A stretch of 34,546 nucleotides of DNA from Streptomyces sp. SA15 (GTDB lineage Bacteria; Actinomycetota; Actinomycetes; Streptomycetales; Streptomycetaceae). Below the pieces are notes generated by a model. That model had not been told where the DNA came from. It was given only the letters and a program-made list of their open reading frames with translations, and did not search any database. Positions 6,462-14,402 of this stretch are shown here, piece by piece. Position 1 is the stretch's first letter. The number at the start of each line of letters is the position of its first letter. Made by a program: the position numbers and the translations under genes. The stretch is from assembly GCF_002291145.1 (NCBI RefSeq), contig NZ_NTGE01000108.1, forward strand, positions 1-34,546, read 5' to 3'.

Positions 6462-9026
6462 GTGCTGAAGGCGACGCTGAGGAGCTTTCTCGCCCACAAG
6501 GGACGGCTGCTGCTCTCCGCGCTGGCCGTCGTGCTGTCCGTGGCGTTCGTCTCGGGCAGCCTGATCTTCTCCGACACTCTCAGCCGGACCTTCGACCGGC
6601 TCTTCGCCTCGACCGCGCCCGACGTCACCGTCAGCCCGCGGGAGGGCCTCGACGAGGCGGTGCCGTCCGGTATGACGGCCACCGTGCCGGCCGCGCTCGC
6701 GGACCGGGTGGCACGGGTCGACGGGGTGGCCGCCGCGCGCGCGGACGCCGAGATCGAGAACATCACCGTCGTCGACGACAAGAACGAGTCCGTCAGTCCG
6801 ACCACCGGCGCCCCCACGATCGGCACCGACTGGAACCCCGACGAGCGCAGCCCCGTGGAGCTCACCTCGGGTCACGCGCCGCGCGAGCCGACCGAGGCGA
6901 TGCTCGACTCGGAGACCGCCGACCGCAAGGACGTGCGCATCGGCGACACCCTCACGGTCATCGCGCCGCCGGGCTCGTTCAAGGTCGAGGTCGTCGGCAT
7001 CGCCACCTTCACCACGACCAACCCCGGCGCCGCGCTGCTCTTCCTCGATCCGCAGACCGCGCAGACGAAACTGCTGGGCGACGCGCGGGCGGCCACCAGC
7101 ATCTCGGTCGACGCCGAGGAGGGCGTGAGCGACGCGCAGCTGAAGCAGCGCGTGGCCGCCGCGCTCGGCGCGGGCACCTACGAGTACCGGACGGCCGACG
7201 AGCAGGCCGAGTCGGACGTCGAGCAGCTGGGCGGATTCCTCGACATCATCAAGTACGTCATGCTCGGCTTCGCCGGCATCGCCGTGCTGGTGGGCGTCTT
7301 CCTGATCGTCAACACCTTCTCGATGCTGATCGCGCAGCGCACCCGCGAGCTGGGCCTGCTGCGCGCGCTGGGCGCCGACCGCCGCCAGGTCCGCCGCTCG
7401 GTCCTCACCGAGGCGACGCTGCTCGGCCTGGTCGGCTCCACGGTGGGCCTGGCCACGGGCATCGGGCTGGCCGCCGGGCTCATCTCGCTCATGAACACGC
7501 TGGGCATGAACATCAAGTCCTCCGAGATGGTCATCGGCTGGGGCACGCCCGTGGCGGCGTACGTCGTCGGCGTCGGCGTCACCTTCGTCGCCGCCTACCT
7601 CCCGGCCCGGCGCGCGGCGGGCGTCTCCCCGATGGCGGCCCTCGCGGACGCGGAGATCGCCGGGATCGGGCGTCCGCTGACGGTGCGCGCGATCGTGGGC
7701 GGCGTCGTCGGGGCGATGGGCGCGGCCGCGCTCGTGGGGTGCGTCGTCGCGACGGAGACCGGTTCGGCGGCGTCCCTGCTGGTCCTCGGCATCGTCCTGA
7801 CGCTCTTCGCGACGGTGGTCGCGGGCCCGTTGCTGGTGCGGCCGGTGATCCGGGTGCTCGGCGGGGCCTTCCCGGCGTTGTTCGGGTCGATCGGCCGGAT
7901 GAGCCAGCGCAACGCCCTGCGCAATCCCCGCCGTACCGGTGCCACGGCGGCCGCGTTGATGGTGGGCCTGGCCCTGGTCGGCGGGATGTCGGTGGCGAGC
8001 GCCTCGATGACGAAGTCCTTCGACCAGCAGATCGACAAGACGCTGGGCGCCGACTTCGTGGTGCAGAACGGCAACTTCCTGCCGTTTCCGCAGGAGGTCA
8101 CCGACGAGGTGGAGGACACGAAGGGCGTGGGGCTCGTCGTACGGTCACGGTTCACCCCGGTCGCCGTACGGCTGCCGGACGGCGACCGTGTCGAGACGAG
8201 CGCCGCGGGGTACGACCCCGAGCTCGACGAGGTCGCCAACATCACGTACGCGGAAGGGAACACCGCGGCCGCGCTCGCGGACGGCGGCCTCGCCATGAGC
8301 GCGGACTTCGCGCGGGACCACGGCGTGCGGGTCGGCAGCAGGATCCCGGTCGAGTTCCAGGGCGGACGCACCACCGAGCTGACGGTGGGTGCCCTGGCCG
8401 ACCAGGCGTCGGAGGGCTTCGGCATGCAGGGCGGGCTGTACTTCGGCCTGGCCACGCTGGAGAAGTTCGCACCGGGCGGGCAGGACTCCGCTGTGTACGT
8501 GAACGCCGCCTCCGGCACGAGCGCCGACGACCTGCGCGCGAACCTGGAGCGGACGCTCGACCCGTACCCGCAGGTGCAGGTGCGCGACCTGGCCGACTAC
8601 AAGGAGCTGGTCCACGACCAGATCGCGGTCCTGCTCTACCTCGTGTACGCGCTGCTCGGGCTGGCGATCGTCATCGCGGTGCTCGGCGTGGTCAACACCC
8701 TGGCCCTGTCGGTCGTGGAGCGGACCCGGGAGATCGGGCTACTACGGGCCATCGGGCTCGCCCGGCGTCAGTTGCGCCGGATGATCCGGCTGGAGTCGGT
8801 GGTGATCGCGGTGTTCGGCGCGGTGCTGGGCCTCGCGCTGGGGCTGGTGTGGGGGGTGTGCACCCAGCAGGTGCTCGCGCTGCAGGGCATGGACGCGCTG
8901 GCGATCCCTTGGTACACGATCCTGGCGGTCGTCGTCGGCTCGGCGGTGGTGGGCGTCGTGGCGGCACTGCTTCCCGCGTTGCGTGCATCCCGCATGAATG
9001 TGCTGGCGGCCATCGCGCACGAGTGA
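6462..9026 (+). CDS. ABC transporter permease, FtsX/MacB type
   Basis: An 854-aa membrane protein with a duplicated permease plan. TM1 is near residues 17-37 (LLLSALAVVLSVAFVSGSLI) and is followed by a large extracellular MacB-like domain to about 255. A first FtsX block spans about 260-385, with the coupling sequence QRTRELGLLRALGADRRQV. A central pair of hydrophobic segments at about 410-465 follows. A second extracellular domain runs to about 715, then a second FtsX block to the end with ERTREIGLLRAIGLARRQL. The GTG at 6462 is chosen because it follows the ATPase stop by 4 bp with AAGGA upstream. Substrates of such Streptomyces exporters are usually unknown; lipid, peptide or antibiotic export are options. 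Confidence 0.92.
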   Translation: MLKATLRSFLAHKGRLLLSALAVVLSVAFVSGSLIFSDTLSRTFDRLFASTAPDVTVSPREGLDEAVPSGMTATVPAALADRVARVDGVAAARADAEIENITVVDDKNESVSPTTGAPTIGTDWNPDERSPVELTSGHAPREPTEAMLDSETADRKDVRIGDTLTVIAPPGSFKVEVVGIATFTTTNPGAALLFLDPQTAQTKLLGDARAATSISVDAEEGVSDAQLKQRVAAALGAGTYEYRTADEQAESDVEQLGGFLDIIKYVMLGFAGIAVLVGVFLIVNTFSMLIAQRTRELGLLRALGADRRQVRRSVLTEATLLGLVGSTVGLATGIGLAAGLISLMNTLGMNIKSSEMVIGWGTPVAAYVVGVGVTFVAAYLPARRAAGVSPMAALADAEIAGIGRPLTVRAIVGGVVGAMGAAALVGCVVATETGSAASLLVLGIVLTLFATVVAGPLLVRPVIRVLGGAFPALFGSIGRMSQRNALRNPRRTGATAAALMVGLALVGGMSVASASMTKSFDQQIDKTLGADFVVQNGNFLPFPQEVTDEVEDTKGVGLVVRSRFTPVAVRLPDGDRVETSAAGYDPELDEVANITYAEGNTAAALADGGLAMSADFARDHGVRVGSRIPVEFQGGRTTELTVGALADQASEGFGMQGGLYFGLATLEKFAPGGQDSAVYVNAASGTSADDLRANLERTLDPYPQVQVRDLADYKELVHDQIAVLLYLVYALLGLAIVIAVLGVVNTLALSVVERTREIGLLRAIGLARRQLRRMIRLESVVIAVFGAVLGLALGLVWGVCTQQVLALQGMDALAIPWYTILAVVVGSAVVGVVAALLPALRASRMNVLAAIAHE

Positions 9027-9072
9027 TGGAATCGGGACGGGTACTCAAGTCGCTTGCAGCTGAGGAGGGTTC

Positions 9073-9957
9073 ATGTCGCGTCCGTTCCGCTTCGGTGCCA
9101 GCATGATCGTCCCTGCCCCGGCCGAGGAGTGGCGCGCCAAATGCCGGCGCGCCGAGGAACTCGGCTACGACGTGATCCTCGTCCCCGACCACCTCGGCAT
9201 GGTCGCGCCGTTCCCCGCGCTGGTCGCGGCGGCGGAGGCCACCGAGCGGCCGCGGCTGGGCACGTTCGTGCTCAACGCCGGTTTCTGGAACCCGGCGCTG
9301 CTGGCCCGCGAGGTCGCCACGACGGACGCGCTGACCGGCGGACGGCTGGAGCTGGGCCTGGGCACCGGATACGTACAGGCGGAGCACGACACGGCCGGAC
9401 TGCCGTACGGCTCGCCCGGTCAGCGGGTGGACCGTCTCCGGCGCACGATCGAGGAGTTGGGTCGGCTGCTCGGCTCCCCGGAACACCAACCGCAGCCGGT
9501 GCGGAAGGTGCCGCTGATGGTCGGCGGCAACGGCGACCGCATGCTGCGGCTCACCGCCGAGCACGCCGACATCGCGGCCTTCACCGGCGCCCGCCCGGTG
9601 CCGGGAGACACCGCGGGCAAGCTGCTGCCGATCACACCCGAGGAACTCGACGAGCGCGTGGCCAGGTACCAGGACCTGGCGAAGGGACGTGCGGAGCCGG
9701 CGGAACTGAACCTCCTGATCCAGTTGGTGGCGATCACCGACGACCCCGAGGCGGCCGTGCGGCCCCTCCTGGAGCACGTGCCGGACCTGACCGTGGAACA
9801 GGCCCTGGAGCTGCCCCTCGTACTGGCCGGCACCCTGGAAGAGATCACCGCGAAGGTGCTGGCGCAGCGCGAGCGGTACGGCTTCTCGTATCTGACCGTC
9901 CTGGAGCCGTACATGGAGGCGTTCGCGCCGGTCGTCGCCGAGTTGCGCGGCCGGTGA
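9073..9957 (+). CDS. LLM class F420-dependent oxidoreductase
   Basis: A 294-aa luciferase-like monooxygenase-fold protein that probably uses F420. It starts SRPFRFGASMIVP, shows AEELGYDVILVPDHLG and LNAGFWNPALLAREVATTDALTGGRLELGLGTGY, the fold's central signature, then PLMVGGNGDRMLRLTAEHADI. This pattern matches the actinobacterial subgroup often labelled TIGR03621; that label is from memory. The ATG at 9073 has GAGGAGG upstream. It is a single gene on the same strand 46 bp after the ABC operon, so cotranscription is possible. The substrate is unknown. Confidence 0.88.
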   Translation: MSRPFRFGASMIVPAPAEEWRAKCRRAEELGYDVILVPDHLGMVAPFPALVAAAEATERPRLGTFVLNAGFWNPALLAREVATTDALTGGRLELGLGTGYVQAEHDTAGLPYGSPGQRVDRLRRTIEELGRLLGSPEHQPQPVRKVPLMVGGNGDRMLRLTAEHADIAAFTGARPVPGDTAGKLLPITPEELDERVARYQDLAKGRAEPAELNLLIQLVAITDDPEAAVRPLLEHVPDLTVEQALELPLVLAGTLEEITAKVLAQRERYGFSYLTVLEPYMEAFAPVVAELRGR

Positions 9958-10013
9958 GCGTCCGGATGCTGGAATTCGGCGTCCCGGTCCGGTGGGCGTG
10001 ATGGGATCGCCGT

Positions 10014-10250
10014 ATGACTGACCTGCGCATACGGGCCGCGACACCCGACGACCTCGACACCGTGCTGGCCTTCTGGAAGGTGGGCGCCGAGGGTACGAGC
10101 ATCAGTGACGACCGGGACGGTGTCAGCGGCTGGTCGCCCGCGATCCCGAGGCCCTGATCCTGGCGATGGGGGTCCCCCCGCTCGAGCGCAGCCGAGAGTG
10201 GGGGATGGACGGCACCCGGGTCGGCACGTGATCGCGGGCTTCGACGGCTG
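10014..10250 (+). pseudogene. GNAT acetyltransferase, N-terminal half, split by the island
   Basis: Starts MTDLRIRAATPDDLDTVLAFW, then EGTSISDDRDGV, closely matching the intact GNAT at 11442. A one-base loss near 10130 shifts the frame, so the visible ORF stops at 10157. The next frame continues RLVARDPEALILA. A 41-bp repeat is inserted at 10166-10206. A second frame slip occurs near 10228, after which VIAGFDG is readable. Homology ends at 10250 with TTCGACGGCTG. The missing C-terminal half is found at 18822-19055, so the gene was cut by the island and also decayed. It originally encoded a small N-acetyltransferase of about 140 aa. Confidence 0.85.
10166..10206. repeat. Streptomyces-type palindromic intergenic repeat inside the GNAT half
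   Basis: The element reads GGGGGTCCCCCCGCTCGAGC and onwards to GAGAGTGGGGGAT. TCCCCC at 10173-10178 pairs with GGGGGA at 10200-10205, and the inner CTCG/CGAG bases can also pair. I recall near-identical elements scattered between genes in many Streptomyces genomes. Here it lies within a broken coding sequence. Confidence 0.7.
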
Positions 10251-10457
10251 TCGCCGCCAAAAAGACCAAGCGTCCGCAGGGCGGCAGAGGACGGGTAACC
10301 GAAAGGTCCGGGCCGCGATCATCGCGGTGAGCGCCGCGCGTCCGACGACGCGACGGCAAGCGGTGGCGACACGCGCGCCGCGCACCTACGCGGAGGCAAC
10401 AGCGGGCTTGGGAAAACCGGGTGTGACCAGTGGCCTGCCGATGCTGAACTGGTAGGC

Positions 10458-11315
10458 ATGTCCACAAGCAATCCGCCCCAGCCGCACCGCTGGGATCTGC
10501 TGCGCCCTGACCAGCTCGGCACACTGCTGGACGGCGTTGAACAGCCGGACCTCTGGTACCTGGACGAGCTGACGGTGTGTGCGGCGAGGGTCGTCGCCCG
10601 CTCCGGTGACGCGGACCTGCGGTTTGTCGGACGGTCGGCGGACAGTGTCTTCGACCTGCTCGGTGGTGCGCTCGCGGAGACCTCCTGGTCCAGGCGGCTC
10701 GGTCGCCTGCCGCTGTCGTGCGCCGGTGGCACAGCGGAGCTGTCGCGGCGTGACGTGGGCCGGATGCGCGAGCACCTCGCGGCTGCCGGGATGGCCCCGT
10801 GCGACCTGGCGCGACGGCGGCGCCCACTGGCCCTGGTCGACCTGGTCTGGGCCGGGCGCACATTCACCACCCTGCACACGGTCCTGCGCGACTGGGTCGA
10901 GGAGTCTCGGGAGCCCTGGCCAGTCATTCGGGGCAGGCTTCGCTATCTGGGCATCACCGCGCGCACCCGGACGAGCCCCAAGACCTGGCGCTGGCAGCAG
11001 CACCACCCTTGGACAGGGGATCTGCCGGCGAGAGCGGTACAGAACGTCTCCCTCGACCGGAGCGTGTGGCATCTGTTGGGAGACCACGAGCCGAAGACCG
11101 CGCCCTCCTTCCCACCCCAGCGCTGGCACGACAACGCGGTGAGCGTGCCCGTTCGCGGGGACGGTCCCACGCGCGCCCTCGCCACCGCCGTCGCCCTGGT
11201 CGAGGCCGGGCGGACACGAACGGTGCGGCGGCGTCTTGTTCGGACCTTCAACTCGGAGCCCGCCTTCGCTGAGCCCTGGCTGCGCAGCCTCTCCCACGAA
11301 CTCAGGCCGAGGTGA
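10458..11315 (+). CDS. Conserved hypothetical protein with PRTase-like motif
   Basis: A 285-aa protein that I recognise only as an actinobacterial conserved hypothetical type. It starts HRWDLLRPDQLGTLLDGVEQPDLW and has VGRSADSVFDLL at 58-69. It also has LALVDLVWAGRTFTTL at 124-139, which resembles the PRPP-binding loop of phosphoribosyltransferases (hydrophobics, acidic residue, then G-x-T), although the usual double acid is reduced to one Asp. SPKTWRWQQHHPW at 173-185 is a striking Trp-rich segment. The ATG at 10458 has GGTAGG close upstream. It is the first island gene. Nucleotide or sugar-nucleotide metabolism is only a guess. Confidence 0.75.
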   Translation: MSTSNPPQPHRWDLLRPDQLGTLLDGVEQPDLWYLDELTVCAARVVARSGDADLRFVGRSADSVFDLLGGALAETSWSRRLGRLPLSCAGGTAELSRRDVGRMREHLAAAGMAPCDLARRRRPLALVDLVWAGRTFTTLHTVLRDWVEESREPWPVIRGRLRYLGITARTRTSPKTWRWQQHHPWTGDLPARAVQNVSLDRSVWHLLGDHEPKTAPSFPPQRWHDNAVSVPVRGDGPTRALATAVALVEAGRTRTVRRRLVRTFNSEPAFAEPWLRSLSHELRPR

Positions 11316-11384
11316 CCCCATTTAAGTTCGTCCGACGGGCTCGTGGCTTATACGAACCCGGGAGCAAGACCGCCCCGCTCTCGA

Positions 11385-11428
11385 TTCCCCGGCACGGAAA
11401 CCCGTTCGCCAGACAGGCGAGCGCTCTG
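11385..11428. repeat. Left copy of the GNAT upstream repeat
   Basis: This sequence upstream of the intact GNAT contains GAAACCCGTTCGCCAGACAG at 11397-11416. It recurs in direct orientation at 18580-18622 in front of the decayed GNAT copy, with only a few mismatches. The two copies bracket the four-gene operon and the unknown protein. Confidence 0.8.
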
Positions 11429-11441
11429 TTTGGCTCACCCC

Positions 11442-11861
11442 ATGAGCGATCTCCACATCCGCTGCGCCACCCTCTCGGACATCGATACCGTGCTGCAGTT
11501 CTGGCGCGACGCCGCGGAAGGAACGAGCATCAGCGACGACCACGACGGAGTGGCCCGACTCATCACCACAGATCCCGAAGCCCTGCTGCTCGCCGAGCGC
11601 GACGGCCTCCTCACCGGAACCGTCATAGCCGGCTTCGACGGATGGCGATGCTCCGCCTACCGACTGGCCGTACACCCCGACCACCGTCGGCAAGGCATCG
11701 CCACCGCTTTGCTGGAAGCCGCAGAACAACGCTTCGCCGCCCTGGGCGGGCGACGCGTCGACGCCATGGTCCTGGAAGCCAACGAACAGGCCCACCACAC
11801 GTGGGCCGCGGGCGGCTACCATCGCGAGGACCACTGGCGACGTTGGGTGAAGCCCCTGTAG
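11442..11861 (+). CDS. GNAT family N-acetyltransferase, intact island copy
   Basis: A 139-aa acetyltransferase that transfers acetyl from acetyl-CoA to an amine or amino group of unknown substrate. It starts MSDLHIRCATLSDIDTVLQFW. The acetyl-CoA motif A is LAVHPDHRRQGIATALLEAAEQRF (R/Q-x-x-G-I/x-A) at about residues 75-98, and the C-terminus is EDHWRRWVKPL. It is a paralogue of the split gene at 10014/18822 but with distinct codon choice, so it arrived from another lineage instead of being a recent duplicate. The ATG at 11442 matches the start of the split copy. It may compensate for the disrupted host gene. Confidence 0.9.
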   Translation: MSDLHIRCATLSDIDTVLQFWRDAAEGTSISDDHDGVARLITTDPEALLLAERDGLLTGTVIAGFDGWRCSAYRLAVHPDHRRQGIATALLEAAEQRFAALGGRRVDAMVLEANEQAHHTWAAGGYHREDHWRRWVKPL

Positions 11862-12134
11862 ATGCGGGCAGCGGATGTTTGTGAGTAGACGGCAGCAGAC
11901 AGTTCAGCAGGGTGAGCACGACTCCGTTGGGCCGGCCCCCGTAGTCACCCCAGGCCGAGGCCCTGATCCATCTCGCGGTGGTCAGTCTCGATGCATCAGC
12001 GGCTCGTCGCATGGCTGACTGGACCGGAAGACACCGCGAGCTGGAGGGTTGTCGACTTAACCGCTCAAGGTGGGGCAGGAGGCGACTGAAGCGGGGTTCC
12101 GGAACAGTGACAGGTATTCAGGTCGTCCGATAGC
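11862..12134. other. Intergenic stretch after the island GNAT
   Basis: There is no convincing gene in these 273 bases. The first 20 or so (including GGATGTTTGTGA near 11873) also occur after the decayed GNAT copy near 18801-18812, so the duplicated unit extends past the gene. A 10-bp palindrome GTTCCGGAAC at 12096-12105 sits 30 bp before the next start and could be an operator. Confidence 0.4.
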
Positions 12135-12731
12135 ATGGCAAATTACAAGAGCGCCTCTCCGTATCAAGAGTTTGGAAGAGCGTTGGCTGAGCCACTGACC
12201 ATTGCGTCGATCGGTGCGGTTGCCCTGACCGAGGGCATCCGGTTTCTCTATGGCCAAGCCACTGACCTGCTACGGCGAATGCGGGCCCGGCGCGAGGGCG
12301 AGGCCGTCGAGGGCGAGGTGTTCGTGGACGGCGGAAACGCGCTTGACGGGCCTATCGGGATGGTGCAGATCGACTATGCGAGGGCGACGGAACAGAACGA
12401 GTCGATTCGTGAACTGAGCCGATCGCTGAGCGAGTACGCGGAAGGGATCGAGCCCATCGATCCCGAGAACGCGACACTCGTGCAGTCGGCACACGCCCTA
12501 CGGCAACTTCTCGAAACGGTGTATGGAAGGCGCATCACGCTGCGCGGAGAGAACCGTGAGCGATCGGGTGCGAAGGTGGATGTCGAGATCACCGCTGTGC
12601 AGGTCGACGGCTATGTGGCAGCCGTACGGGCGAAGCGCGTGGGCAATGTCGATGTCAGCGCTCGCATGCGTGTCGACACAGTCAACGCCGGTGGAGAGAC
12701 GGTCGGCCTCGACGTCGACGACCTCGGCTGA
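12135..12731 (+). CDS. Small protein of unknown family, possibly membrane-anchored
   Basis: A 198-aa protein that I do not recognise. Residues 20-40 (PLTIASIGAVALTEGIRFLY) form the only hydrophobic stretch and could be a membrane anchor or a buried helix, followed by the basic LLRRMRARR. A middle helical part (about 85-135) precedes a C-terminal beta-rich part at 145-197, with alternating hydrophobics (KVDVEITAVQVDGYVAAVRAK, VDVSARMRVDTVNAGG). Acidic composition dominates. The ATG at 12135 has no obvious ribosome-binding site. It is convergent with the patatin gene, 28 bp between the stops, and lies inside the island bracket, so it may be a partner of the operon or unrelated cargo. Confidence 0.7.
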   Translation: MANYKSASPYQEFGRALAEPLTIASIGAVALTEGIRFLYGQATDLLRRMRARREGEAVEGEVFVDGGNALDGPIGMVQIDYARATEQNESIRELSRSLSEYAEGIEPIDPENATLVQSAHALRQLLETVYGRRITLRGENRERSGAKVDVEITAVQVDGYVAAVRAKRVGNVDVSARMRVDTVNAGGETVGLDVDDLG

Positions 12732-12759
12732 GGGTCGAGTGGAGCGAATTAACCGTACA

Positions 12760-13647
12760 TCAGCCAAGGGAATTCTCTCCTTCGCTCCCCAGGTCGCGTG
12801 AAAACGTCTGAAGCACAGCTCTCGCGCCGACCTGTGACGCATGAGCCAACATCGCTGCCGATGTCGTCAGCGGTCGGACGCCGCAGTGGATGTACGGCCG
12901 CACGTTCAGAACCCGTGCATAAGCGGTCCGAGGTATATGGGGGCCGACGGTGTCGGCGACGCGCGATCGCAGTACCAGTACATGAGTCGCCTCGTCGCGG
13001 ATCGCTCTGGACAAGGCGATGCGCTCGCTGATCGAGCCGTCGATCCAGCGGGCGCGGCGAAACGTCACAGGGCGACCAGCCAGCAACGGTACACACGCCG
13101 ATGCCCTGAGCGCGGTCTTCCACTCGACGGTCGTGGCAAGGTCGGAGAACACGGATGGTCGTCCCGACGCCAGGGACGTCGCGACCAGTCGTACGGAAAT
13201 GTTCCCTTCGCAGATCTCTCCGAAGTCCAGGGGGCGGTTCCGGGTCAGCACCTCGTCTGTCAGATAGCGCAGATTCATCAAGGGCCCGGATCCGGTCCTG
13301 AGTCTCCGATAGTTGATGAACTGTGCACCGGACAGGAACTCCGAATATATCGAGGAAGCTCCATGCGCGCCGTTGGCCGCGAAAACCAGACCGGAAAACG
13401 CTCCGGCTGAGGTCCCGTAGACGACGTCGAAGCTGTCACGCAGCCCGAGCTGTGCCAGAGCGTCCACCATGCCGGCGGTGTACGCCCCACGCATACCTCC
13501 GCCTTCGACCACCAGGGCAACTCGATGCGGGTCCCCACGTGCTCCTGGCTTACTCCGGCTTCGCTGCCTTCGAAGGAGCACATCCAGGACGTCAAGACTT
13601 CCGTCAGCGATTCCGGTGAAGGATCTCCCGGCAGGCACGAGCGTCAC
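12760..13647 (-). CDS. Patatin-like phospholipase
   Basis: A 295-aa serine lipase-fold protein expected to hydrolyse acyl esters of membrane phospholipids. It has the oxyanion-hole motif GGGMRG at 49-54, the nucleophile elbow GTSAG with Ser80, and the catalytic Asp203 in DGS. The dyad is therefore complete. The subtype with EGGGMRGAYTAGMVDAL resembles bacterial YjjU-like patatins. The GTG at 13647 is chosen because it gives a GTGA 4-bp overlap with the desaturase stop; a longer open frame to 13722 lacks family similarity. Last gene of the STAND-UbiA-desaturase-patatin operon. Patatin enzymes act as membrane-degrading effectors in CBASS and related defence systems. Confidence 0.9.
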   Translation of the reverse strand: MTLVPAGRSFTGIADGSLDVLDVLLRRQRSRSKPGARGDPHRVALVVEGGGMRGAYTAGMVDALAQLGLRDSFDVVYGTSAGAFSGLVFAANGAHGASSIYSEFLSGAQFINYRRLRTGSGPLMNLRYLTDEVLTRNRPLDFGEICEGNISVRLVATSLASGRPSVFSDLATTVEWKTALRASACVPLLAGRPVTFRRARWIDGSISERIALSRAIRDEATHVLVLRSRVADTVGPHIPRTAYARVLNVRPYIHCGVRPLTTSAAMLAHASQVGARAVLQTFSRDLGSEGENSLG

Positions 13648-14366
13648 CGCAGACGACGGACTTCGGCGAGTTTGACATGCCGAAGGAACGAAATGAACCA
13701 CCAGCCGGGGTCGAGTTCCCACTTCGCTGTGGCCAGGCGGGCATTGGCCGGCGAAGCATGATGATTGGCGTGCAGTGACTCACCCGCGGTCAAGAGGGCG
13801 AAGGATCGGAGATTGCGCCCAATGTGTCCGGAGACCTGGGGACCCGGCAAATGGCCGAGCCCGTTGACAATGCCTATTCCGGCGAGTATCTGCGCGAAAG
13901 CGAGCAAATAGATCCAGAAAGTATCCAGCGGGCCGGTGCAGAGCGAGAAGAAGATCAAGGTGAGCGCAATACCGCCATACCGCCGCCCGAAGGGCATTCG
14001 CTCGACAAAATCGCTCGGTATGTCCTTGGTCAGACGGTTCACTACCGCGCGGTCCGCACACGCCGCGCGGTTCAGCTTTGATCCACGAAAGGTCACTGCA
14101 AAGAGCCCTTCAAAGAGTGGGCTATGCGGATCTCCTTCTGTGTCGGCGTGCCGGTGGTGGAGCCGATGAGCAGCAACCCATTCCCTCGGGTTGCTGCCGA
14201 GGAGCAGCCAGATGCTCAAGCGGAACAAGAAGCACACAGATGGGTGAAGCGTGACAGAGTGGTGAGCAAGACAGCGATGCAAATACACCGACTGTCCATA
14301 TATTGCAATTTGACTGAGGATCACCGAAAGAATGACGTCCATCGCGGACGGCAGCCAGTCATTCAT
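13644..14366 (-). CDS. Membrane fatty-acid desaturase (acyl-CoA desaturase type)
   Basis: A 240-aa integral-membrane di-iron desaturase. The three histidine boxes are present: HRCLAHH at 30-36, HRLHH at 67-71 and HANHH at 199-203, plus the extra histidine in NGLGH typical of stearoyl-CoA-type enzymes. Hydrophobic stretches at about 10-30, 42-58, 131-157 and 158-172 fit four membrane spans. It is shorter than most desaturases and has no cytochrome b5 domain, so electrons must come from a separate donor. The ATG at 14366 is preferred over an adjacent in-frame TTG. It is 36 bp downstream of the UbiA gene. It would insert a double bond in acyl or polyketide-like lipid chains. Confidence 0.9.
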   Translation of the reverse strand: MNDWLPSAMDVILSVILSQIAIYGQSVYLHRCLAHHSVTLHPSVCFLFRLSIWLLLGSNPREWVAAHRLHHRHADTEGDPHSPLFEGLFAVTFRGSKLNRAACADRAVVNRLTKDIPSDFVERMPFGRRYGGIALTLIFFSLCTGPLDTFWIYLLAFAQILAGIGIVNGLGHLPGPQVSGHIGRNLRSFALLTAGESLHANHHASPANARLATAKWELDPGWWFISFLRHVKLAEVRRLR

Positions 14367-14402
14367 CAACTCTGCACCCCTGTTTCCGACGCGTGGCTTC
14401 CG

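Noticed and set aside
6237..6875. Long minus-strand frames antisense to the ABC transporter and other genes
   Set aside because: They arise from the GC-rich third positions of the plus-strand genes and contain no recognisable domain.
11623..12012. Minus-strand frame with AWGDYGGRPNG as a transposase remnant
   Set aside because: It is largely antisense to the intact GNAT gene and shows no DDE or HTH motif that I can support.
12760..13722. Patatin start at 13722
   Set aside because: The GTG at 13647 gives the usual 4-bp overlap with the desaturase stop, and the 25 extra residues lack family similarity.
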